Assembly (NCBI GenBank): GCA_025361725.1
Contig: JANYJV010000140.1
Span: forward strand, 73,428 to 110,099
Origin: Acidimicrobiia bacterium
Lineage (GTDB): Bacteria; Actinomycetota; Acidimicrobiia; IMCC26256; JAENVU01
Length of the DNA stretch: 36,672 nucleotides
Direction of reading: 5' to 3'
Both the position numbers and the translations under genes were made by a program. The notes beneath the pieces are model-generated. The model had not been told where the DNA came from. It did not search any database and saw nothing but the letters and a program-made list of their open reading frames with translations. Within the stretch, counting starts at the first letter, position 1. The number at the start of each line of letters is the position of its first letter. Of the stretch, positions 31,093 to 36,672 are shown piece by piece.

Positions 31093-32554
31093 GGGCCAGA
31101 GCCCGCAGCAGTTCATTTCGCAGTTGGCGTGGGTCGATCACGTCGTCGTAGCTCACGCGATCGGCCGAGGCATAGGCACCACCGAGATCCGCGTGCTCCA
31201 GCAGCGCGCGAACGTCGGGCTCCACGCCGGCCGCATCCGAGCCGGTCTCCGCGGGCATCGCGCCGAGCCGAGCGCCGGGCAGCGCCAGCGTCGTCGTCTG
31301 CGCGTCGAACGGGTTCATTGCCATGAGCGCGGCACCGAAGCCGTACGCCTTCCGTAGCGTCACGTGCAGTTTCGGTCCACGAATCCGCGCTTGGGCCTCG
31401 AACATCTGCGCGGCGGCGCGCAATATGCCGGATGCTTCTGCCTCCGTCCCGACGGCGAGACCGGGCGTGTCGGCGAGGAACACGACCGCCAGCCCGAACG
31501 CTCCGACCACCCTCAGAAAGCGCGCCGCCTTCTCCGCGGCATCACGACCGATCACGCCGGAATGCACCGCCGGATTGTTTGCCACCACAGCCACCGAAGC
31601 ACCCCCGAGCCGACCCAACGCGGTGACCAGCGAGCGGCCGAAGCCGGGCTGGATCTCGAGCATCGATTCAGGGTCGAGCAGCAACTCGAGCACGGGTCCG
31701 ATGTCGTAGCTCTGACGCGGGTCGGCCGGGATGAGACCGAGGATCTCGGCGAGGACCCGTTCACCCGGGACGCCCTCGACGGTGGGAATCGAGCGAGCCG
31801 CGTTGGTCGGAAAATACGAGAGATATGTACGGACGAGATCCAGCGCGTGGCGGTCGTCAACGGCAACGTTGTGGACGACGCCCGAACGAGTGGTGTGCAG
31901 GGTGGCGCCCCCGAGCTCATCGCGACTGACCTCCTCGCCGGTGACCGCCGCGACCACGGGCGGGCCGGCGGTGAACATCGCCGCGCCCCGCACCATGAAC
32001 GTGACATCGGTGAGGGGAGCGGTCAGCGCGCTCTGACCCCCGCTCACGCCCATCACGACCGAGACCATCGGCACGTGACCCCGGAGTCCGATCAGGGCTT
32101 GGAAATCGTTCGGCGCGTGCGGCAGCCGCTCGAACGCGTTCTGCGCGCGCTCGCCGGCCCCTTCGAGCAGCATCACGAGCGGAACCTGTTCCTGGGCCGC
32201 CAGCTGCGCCAGTCGATGCCGCTTGGCCTTGGTGGCGACGCCGATCGAGCCGCCCATCACGGTGAAGTCTTCGGCGCCGACGACCACGGGACGGCCGTCG
32301 ATGTGGCCGTGGCCGGCGATGAACGCATCCGCCGGAGTGGAGGGCGACATCCCGTGACCCACACTGCCGGCGTGCAGACCGATCTCTCGGAACGACCCGG
32401 TGTCGAGCAGATACTCGATCCGAGCTCGGGCGTCGAGCCGATTTCCCTCGCGCTGGCGGGCGAGGCGCTCCGGGCCACCCATCGCCGCCGCGGCGCGGCG
32501 GCGGACTTCAAGATCCTCGAGCAGTGGGCCCCAGTCGTTGTCGTGATCACTCAT
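31049..32554 (-). CDS. Acyl-CoA carboxylase beta subunit (carboxyltransferase)
   Basis: A 501-residue carboxyltransferase of the propionyl/methylcrotonyl-CoA carboxylase beta type, moving a carboxyl group from biotin to an acyl-CoA. The N-terminal half has ARARIEYLLDTGSFREIG, GEDFTVMGGSIG (in the window AEDFTVMGGSIG), LLEGAGERAQ and GVSGGQSALTAPLTD. The C-terminal half has NNPAVHSGVIGRDAAEKAARF, FLADTPGLAVGTEAE and KAYGFGAALMAMNPFDAQ. No biotin carboxylase or biotin carrier gene is next to it, so it must borrow the alpha subunit from elsewhere. Its ATG overlaps the stop of the small acyl-CoA dehydrogenase (ATGA). The acyl substrate is not known. Confidence 0.92.
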   Translation of the reverse strand: MSDHDNDWGPLLEDLEVRRRAAAAMGGPERLARQREGNRLDARARIEYLLDTGSFREIGLHAGSVGHGMSPSTPADAFIAGHGHIDGRPVVVGAEDFTVMGGSIGVATKAKRHRLAQLAAQEQVPLVMLLEGAGERAQNAFERLPHAPNDFQALIGLRGHVPMVSVVMGVSGGQSALTAPLTDVTFMVRGAAMFTAGPPVVAAVTGEEVSRDELGGATLHTTRSGVVHNVAVDDRHALDLVRTYLSYFPTNAARSIPTVEGVPGERVLAEILGLIPADPRQSYDIGPVLELLLDPESMLEIQPGFGRSLVTALGRLGGASVAVVANNPAVHSGVIGRDAAEKAARFLRVVGAFGLAVVFLADTPGLAVGTEAEASGILRAAAQMFEAQARIRGPKLHVTLRKAYGFGAALMAMNPFDAQTTTLALPGARLGAMPAETGSDAAGVEPDVRALLEHADLGGAYASADRVSYDDVIDPRQLRNELLRALALTRARRSDGGAATP

Positions 32555-33474
32555 GTCCGAGTCGGCATCGTGGCGGCGAGCGCGTCAGCGTGGTGGTCAC
32601 CGCCGCCGAACTGGGTCTCGAAGATCCATGCCCGCTTCAAGTAGAGGTGCACGTCGACCTCCCAGGTGAACCCCATCCCGCCGTACACCTGCGTGGCGCT
32701 CCGGCCGTTCAGAATCGCGGCTTCGCCGGCCATCAACTTCGCGCCGGCAATCGCGCGTGCCAAGGTGCCCGTCGTTCCATCGTCCATGACGCACGCCGCC
32801 GTGTGCACCGATGCACGGGCCAGCTCGGCCCGCACCGCCATGTCCGCGCAGATGTGCTTGACCGCCTGGAACGACCCGATCGGCCGATCAAACTGCTGAC
32901 GCTCCATGGCGTAGGCCACCGCCATCTCCGTCAGCCGGTCGGCCATCCCGACGCAATAGGCCGCGGTCAGCAATGCACCCGCGTTCCAGAGATCGTCGAA
33001 TGATTCGTCCAACTGGTTCCCTGCGCCAATCGGTCGGTCGGTGCGCCAGACCGGTGTGAGCGGATCGAGCGGCCACTCCTCCGGCCGCTCCGCAGCATCG
33101 ATCTCGCTCGCCTTCACCACCCGCGTGATCTGCTCGTTCGGAGACAGCGCCACGACATCGTCGACCAGCCCGAGGAACTCGACCAGGGTTGCCCCGATCA
33201 GGCTCGCATCGAATCCCGTCGTCACTCGCTTGCGCCCGAAACACCACACGAGCGGCCCGGGCACCAGGCCGCGCCCGAGTTCCTCGTACACCACTGCGGC
33301 ATCGGTCCAGGCGAATCCGTCGGCCCGCAGCGAGAAGACCCCAGCAGCAGCAAGTTCTTCGTGCACGCTGCGGTCGAACCCTTCACGGACGCGCGACATG
33401 GGGAACCGACCGTCGACGAGCGCACGAATACCGTCACGCAATGCAATCTGATCCTCGCTGAGATCGAAATTCAT
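32551..33474 (-). CDS. Acyl-CoA dehydrogenase-like protein, short subunit
   Basis: A 307-residue acyl-CoA dehydrogenase homologue, shorter than the usual 380-400. It keeps MNFDLSEDQIALRDGIRALV, ERQQFDRPIGSFQAVKHICADM, and a C-terminal YGGMGFTWEVDVHLYLKRA. The central substrate and flavin-binding part is reduced. Short members paired with a full-length one form alpha2-beta2 dehydrogenases, as for FadE28/FadE29 of mycobacterial steroid degradation. The full-length partner lies directly upstream, 31 bp away, which supports that model. ATG 33474 begins the typical N-terminus; the frame from 33543 would overlap the upstream gene. It is coupled to the carboxyltransferase by ATGA. Confidence 0.9.
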   Translation of the reverse strand: MNFDLSEDQIALRDGIRALVDGRFPMSRVREGFDRSVHEELAAAGVFSLRADGFAWTDAAVVYEELGRGLVPGPLVWCFGRKRVTTGFDASLIGATLVEFLGLVDDVVALSPNEQITRVVKASEIDAAERPEEWPLDPLTPVWRTDRPIGAGNQLDESFDDLWNAGALLTAAYCVGMADRLTEMAVAYAMERQQFDRPIGSFQAVKHICADMAVRAELARASVHTAACVMDDGTTGTLARAIAGAKLMAGEAAILNGRSATQVYGGMGFTWEVDVHLYLKRAWIFETQFGGGDHHADALAATMPTRT

Positions 33475-33505
33475 CTCGCCCCATCCGTCGTCGTCAGCCG
33501 GTCGC

Positions 33506-34645
33506 TCATCTGGGCTCCCGGGGCATGCCGAGCACCCGTTCACTCAGGATGTTGCGTTGGATCTGGGAGGTACCGGCGGCGATGGTGAAGGCCAGCGATC
33601 GCAATCGTTCTTCCACGAAAGGACCTTCCGCATTGACCGTCAGCACGTTGCGTTCCAGGACCCGCAGTGCCAGTTCACCCATCTTCTGACATACCTCGCT
33701 GTACGCCAGCTTGATCATGAACGGTCCTCGGCCGACGACACCACGAGCCGATTGCGTGACATTGCGCTTCGTGAGCGCCCAGATCGCATCGAGGTCCGCG
33801 GTGATGTGTCCGAGTTCGCGACGGTGTGCGGGATCGGTCACGTAGGGAGCGAGGTCCTCCACCAACCGAGTGGCGTCGACGAGGTCGCTCACGAACGCAG
33901 TCCCGCGCTCGAAGGCGAGGGTCACGTTCGTGACCCGCCAGCCGTCGTTCTCCTCGCCGACCCGGCAGTCCACCGGCACCCGAACTTCGTCCAGGAACAG
34001 CTCGGCGAACTCAGACGACCCGAGCACCGTCTTCAGAGGACGCACTTCGATGCCAGGAAGATCCATCGGCAACATGAGCCAGGTGATGCCCTTGTGCTTC
34101 GGTGCATCCGGGTTCGTGCGCACGAGCAGTTCACCGAAGTCGCCGATCTGTCCGTACGAGCACCAGATCTTCTGGCCCGTGACCACGTAGTGATCGCCGT
34201 CGCGCACCGCTCGAGTGCGGAGCGACGCGAGATCCGAGCCGGCTCCGGGTTCCGAGAAGCCCTGACACCAGACTTCGTCACCGCGCAAGATCTTGGGAAG
34301 GTGAGCGGCTTTCTGCTCCGGCGTGCCCTCGGCGACGATGGTCGGGCCGGCGTGGAGCAGTCCGACGAAGTTCACGCCCACGTACGGAGCGCGCGCCCGA
34401 GTCGTCTCCTCCAGGAATACCAGCTGCTGGCTCGGCGGTGCGGCTTGGCCGCCGTACTCCTTCGGCCAGTTCAGCCCGGCGTAGCCGGCGTCGAACAGTT
34501 GCCGCTGCCAATCCGTATCCCAGACGCGGCGGGCGTCCCAGTCGTCGCGCGCCGGTTGGGGCGCGAGACCAGGAAGAACACGCGCGAGCCAGGCTCGCAG
34601 CTCGGAACGAAAGGCTTCGTCAGCGTCGGAGAAACGGAGATCCAT
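33506..34645 (-). CDS. Acyl-CoA dehydrogenase, long subunit
   Basis: A 379-residue flavoenzyme of the acyl-CoA dehydrogenase family that introduces an alpha,beta double bond. Signatures are GYAGLNWPKEYGGQ, CQGFSEPGAGSDLASLRTRA, VVTGQKIWCSYGQIGDFG, and the C-terminal FTIAAGTSQIQRNILSERVLG. GVNFVGLLHAGPTI is typical of members acting on bulky acyl-CoAs in actinobacteria. Together with the short subunit downstream it likely forms a heteromeric enzyme. A TAATAT box 10 nt before the ATG suggests a very short 5' leader. First gene of the ACAD/ACAD/carboxyltransferase operon. Confidence 0.94.
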   Translation of the reverse strand: MDLRFSDADEAFRSELRAWLARVLPGLAPQPARDDWDARRVWDTDWQRQLFDAGYAGLNWPKEYGGQAAPPSQQLVFLEETTRARAPYVGVNFVGLLHAGPTIVAEGTPEQKAAHLPKILRGDEVWCQGFSEPGAGSDLASLRTRAVRDGDHYVVTGQKIWCSYGQIGDFGELLVRTNPDAPKHKGITWLMLPMDLPGIEVRPLKTVLGSSEFAELFLDEVRVPVDCRVGEENDGWRVTNVTLAFERGTAFVSDLVDATRLVEDLAPYVTDPAHRRELGHITADLDAIWALTKRNVTQSARGVVGRGPFMIKLAYSEVCQKMGELALRVLERNVLTVNAEGPFVEERLRSLAFTIAAGTSQIQRNILSERVLGMPREPR

Positions 34646-34655
34646 GAGGTCACGG

Positions 34656-34661
34656 ATATTA
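34656..34661 (-). promoter_or_regulatory. Candidate -10 box for the acyl-CoA dehydrogenase operon
   Basis: TAATAT is the closest match to a consensus -10 box in the window and ends 10 nt before the ATG at 34645. It implies a leader of only a few nucleotides. Confidence 0.55.
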
Positions 34662-34671
34662 GGGAAGCGCC

Positions 34672-34715
34672 CAGTGAATCCTTGATTCTTGGTTCACTGC
34701 GGTCCCGTTCGGGAC
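34672..34715 (-). terminator. Two adjacent hairpins after the helicase gene
   Basis: GTCCC-GTTC-GGGAC (34702-34715) and a 7-bp stem CAGTGAA/TTCACTG around a 14-nt loop (34672-34699) lie in the 80-bp gap between the helicase stop and the ACAD start. They could end the helicase transcript before the ACAD promoter. No U-run follows, so the call is tentative. Confidence 0.4.
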
Positions 34716-34725
34716 GTGGGTCGGT

Positions 34726-36153
34726 CTAGCGACCGTTCCGCTGACCGCGAGGTCCAGGAGCGCCGCCGCCACCTTCACGGCGTTGCCCGCCACCGTTGTC
34801 CCGGCGCGGGGCACCGGCACCGTTCTCGCGGCGCGGTGCACCGTTGTTCTCCTGCCGCGCGCCACCTTCGATCCGGGCCTTTCCGGCGCCGCCTTCGCCG
34901 CCTTCGCCACGCGAGGTTCCGCTCGACTCGTGCCGGCGCTCGCCGCCTTGACCACGACCAACGCCGTCACGTCGCGCGCGACCTCGGCCGGCACCACCGG
35001 CTGCGCCACCCGCGCCGCCGCGTCCACTGCGTTCCGGACGGGAACGCTTCTGGGGGCTCCGGTCCGGCTCGGCGAACCCGAGCTCGCGCTGCAGGCTGAG
35101 ACTCGACCGGATCTGGTCAGGCAACACGAACGAGATGACCACACCGGTCGCGCCCTTCCGCGCCGTGCGACCCGAGCGGTGCACGTAGGCCTTGGCGTCT
35201 TCCGGCGGGTCGAAATGCACGACACACGCGACGTCGTCCACGTGAATGCCGCGAGCGGCAACGTCGGTGGCGATCAAGGCGTGAACCCGACCGCGTGCAA
35301 AATCGGACAGCGCGCGATCACGCTTCGCCTGTGAGAGTCCACCGTGAATCGGTGCGCTCTCCACGCCGGACTGCGACAACTTCTTCGCGACTTTGTCGGC
35401 GCCGTGACGCGTGCGACAGAACACGATCGTCGGTCCCTCGGCATCGATCACCTCGGCGGCGCGTGCAAGCCGGCCTTCATTCGAAATGCGTTCGAACCGG
35501 TGCTCGGCGTCGGCGGCGTCGGTCTCGACTCCCGCAACTTCGTGGCGCACCGGGAACCGCTGGTACTCGTCGGTCAGGACGCCGACGGCACCGTCGAGCG
35601 TCGCCGAGAACAGCAGCGTCTGGCGTTCCGGATTCGTCTGGTCGAGGATGCGCCGGACGGCGGGCAAGAAGCCCATGTCCGCCATGCGGTCGGCTTCGTC
35701 GATCACCACGGTCTCGACGCGGTCGAGGACCAAGGCGCGCTGTTGGACCAGGTCCTCCAGGCGTCCGGGGCAGGCGACGAGAATCTCGACGCCCTTGCGC
35801 AGCGCCCGCTTCTGGGGCTCGTACCCGACTCCGCCGTAGACCGCGAAGACGCGCTTGCGCCGGACATTGGCGAGCGGCTCGAGCTCGCGCACGATCTGCG
35901 CGGCGAGTTCACGGGTGGGGGCCAGGATCAGCGCGCTCGGACGGCGAGGGCGCGACGGTCCCACGCGCTCGACGACCGGCGCACCGAAGGCGATGGTCTT
36001 GCCCGATCCGGTCGGGGCGCGTCCGCAGACGTCCTTGCCCGCGAGCGCATCCGGGATGGTTGCGGCTTGCACCGGAAATGGTGCGGTGATGCCCCGCGAG
36101 ATCAGCGCGGCGACGAGATCGGGCGCGAGCCCAAGATCGGAAAAGCTGGACAC
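34726..36153 (-). CDS. DEAD-box ATP-dependent RNA helicase
   Basis: A 475-residue helicase unwinding RNA duplexes, for example in ribosome assembly or cold growth. The Q motif is FSDLGLAPDLVAALISRGI, followed by Walker A APTGSGKT, PTRELA, the DEAD box VIDEADRMADMGF, FSATLDG, and the C-terminal VFCRTRHGADKVA, ATDVAARGIHVDDV and HRSGRTARKG. The last 115 residues are a low-complexity Gly/Arg tail with RGG-like and APRRENG/APRRDNG repeats, probably disordered and RNA-binding. GTG 36153 was chosen because GAGGAG lies 7 nt upstream and the Q motif follows directly; the frame from 36231 adds 26 residues of no family character. Confidence 0.94.
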   Translation of the reverse strand: MSSFSDLGLAPDLVAALISRGITAPFPVQAATIPDALAGKDVCGRAPTGSGKTIAFGAPVVERVGPSRPRRPSALILAPTRELAAQIVRELEPLANVRRKRVFAVYGGVGYEPQKRALRKGVEILVACPGRLEDLVQQRALVLDRVETVVIDEADRMADMGFLPAVRRILDQTNPERQTLLFSATLDGAVGVLTDEYQRFPVRHEVAGVETDAADAEHRFERISNEGRLARAAEVIDAEGPTIVFCRTRHGADKVAKKLSQSGVESAPIHGGLSQAKRDRALSDFARGRVHALIATDVAARGIHVDDVACVVHFDPPEDAKAYVHRSGRTARKGATGVVISFVLPDQIRSSLSLQRELGFAEPDRSPQKRSRPERSGRGGAGGAAGGAGRGRARRDGVGRGQGGERRHESSGTSRGEGGEGGAGKARIEGGARQENNGAPRRENGAGAPRRDNGGGQRREGGGGAPGPRGQRNGR

Positions 36154-36339
36154 TTTGACACTCCTCACCCGCGATGCGGGTTCTCTTCCGCGCGACGGAA
36201 GGACGGGAATGTCTCCAGCGCGGTCGTCCACGAGATGTGAACGGTGATGAATGTACTCGGTAGGTGGCGATCAAACCTCATTGCGTGACCGGAGGCTCAC
36301 TGGCCGGGCAAACACCGTTGCTTCTCGCCGGTCCGTCGG

Positions 36340-36345
36340 TAGGGT
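36340..36345 (+). promoter_or_regulatory. Candidate -10 box for the ABM-domain gene (leaderless)
   Basis: TAGGGT ends 6 nt before the ATG at 36352. A weak TTGCTT lies 16 bp further upstream. Confidence 0.5.
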
Positions 36346-36351
36346 GCGCGC

Positions 36352-36672
36352 ATGTCCGAGACCGGTCCTGCGCTCACCCCTGAGCCTCCCTATTTCGCGG
36401 TGATCTTCAGCTCGGAGCACACGGGTGAGCACGCGGGCGAATACACCGCGGTCGCGGAATTGATGTTCCGGCTGGCAGCTGAACAACCGGGCTACCTCGG
36501 CGTCGAACGCGCGGGAGGAGCCGACTTGAACATCACCGTCAGCTACTGGAGTGACGAAGCGTCGATTCGCGCGTGGCGAGAACATTTGGAGCACACCGTC
36601 GCCCGTGAACGGGGTCGATCTGACTGGTACTCGAACTACACGCTGCGCGTGGCACGCGTCGAGCGAGTGAGC
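36352..36672 (+). CDS. Antibiotic-biosynthesis-monooxygenase (ABM) domain protein, truncated by the window edge
   Basis: 107 codons from ATG 36352 are open to the end of the window with no stop. The product begins MSETGPALTPEPPYFAVIF and continues with the ABM-type features FRLAAEQPGYLGVERAG, a strand with TVSYWSDEASIRAW, EHLEHTVARERGRSDWYSNY and TLRVARVERV. This is a small ferredoxin-like dimeric fold found in heme-degrading and quinone-forming monooxygenases and in many proteins of unknown role. The domain looks nearly complete, so the stop is probably just beyond the edge. It appears leaderless and is divergent from the helicase. Confidence 0.82.
   Translation, partial: MSETGPALTPEPPYFAVIFSSEHTGEHAGEYTAVAELMFRLAAEQPGYLGVERAGGADLNITVSYWSDEASIRAWREHLEHTVARERGRSDWYSNYTLRVARVERVS

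Noticed and set aside
29770-31116. 448-codon minus-strand frame opposite the GGDEF-EAL domains
   Set aside because: Shadow of conserved GGDEF and EAL coding sequence.

Overview
The window is high-GC DNA with short gaps, many GTG starts, 4-bp ATGA/GTGA gene overlaps and repeated TANNNT boxes 6-8 nt before start codons. Together with the gene families present (F420-type LLM oxidoreductase, DUF2889, SCP2-type thiolase with DUF35 partner, paired acyl-CoA dehydrogenases, ECF sigma factor), this points to a chromosomal segment of an actinobacterium, plausibly Acidimicrobiia (Ilumatobacter-like). The lineage is inference. No rRNA, tRNA or CRISPR array was seen, and no gene-free stretch exceeds 300 bp.

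Layout. 1-2060: an ECF sigma gene with the start of a coupled partner gene, and a complete ISL3-family insertion sequence (658-2052) with matched 24-bp ends and an exact 8-bp target duplication, sitting about 30 bp upstream of the sigma gene. 2184-6648: a PHP phosphoesterase and an unusual MBL-Rieske fusion, divergent from an acyl-CoA ligase and a MaoC-like protein. 6750-11368: alpha/beta hydrolase, NTF2-like and DUF2889 proteins, LLM oxidoreductase and two SDRs. 11375-12443: an AbiEi-type HTH plus Vsr/DUF559-like nuclease gene with near-identical 47-nt palindromes at both ends. 12472-19267: class II aldolase, DUF1003 membrane protein, Tat-type phosphoesterase, gpmA, aldehyde dehydrogenase and Ppx/GppA-HD. 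19277-22434: a thiolase/DUF35/TetR operon, divergent from a degenerate TPP-enzyme-like protein. 22675-26792: amidohydrolase, then overlapping P450, hydrolase and methyltransferase genes. 26876-34645: acyl-CoA ligase, PAS-GGDEF-EAL regulator, carboxyltransferase and two acyl-CoA dehydrogenases. 34726-36672: DEAD-box helicase and a truncated ABM-domain gene.

Most enzymes fit catabolism of acyl-CoA, lipid or bulky (possibly steroid/terpenoid-like) substrates: two CoA ligases, a large/small ACAD pair, a carboxyltransferase, a thiolase with OB-fold partner, MaoC, SDRs, ALDH, P450 and hydrolases. The actual substrates cannot be read from the sequence.

The least ordinary signals are two families of short structured repeats. 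One is a set of palindromes with T-rich 5' and A-rich 3' feet, two of which bracket the nuclease gene. The other is a GAGCGG-hairpin-GAGCGG element that lies just after genes in the sense orientation, supplies a purine-rich stretch before some following start codons, has extended one protein's C-terminus, and occurs once as an exact 88-bp tandem duplication.
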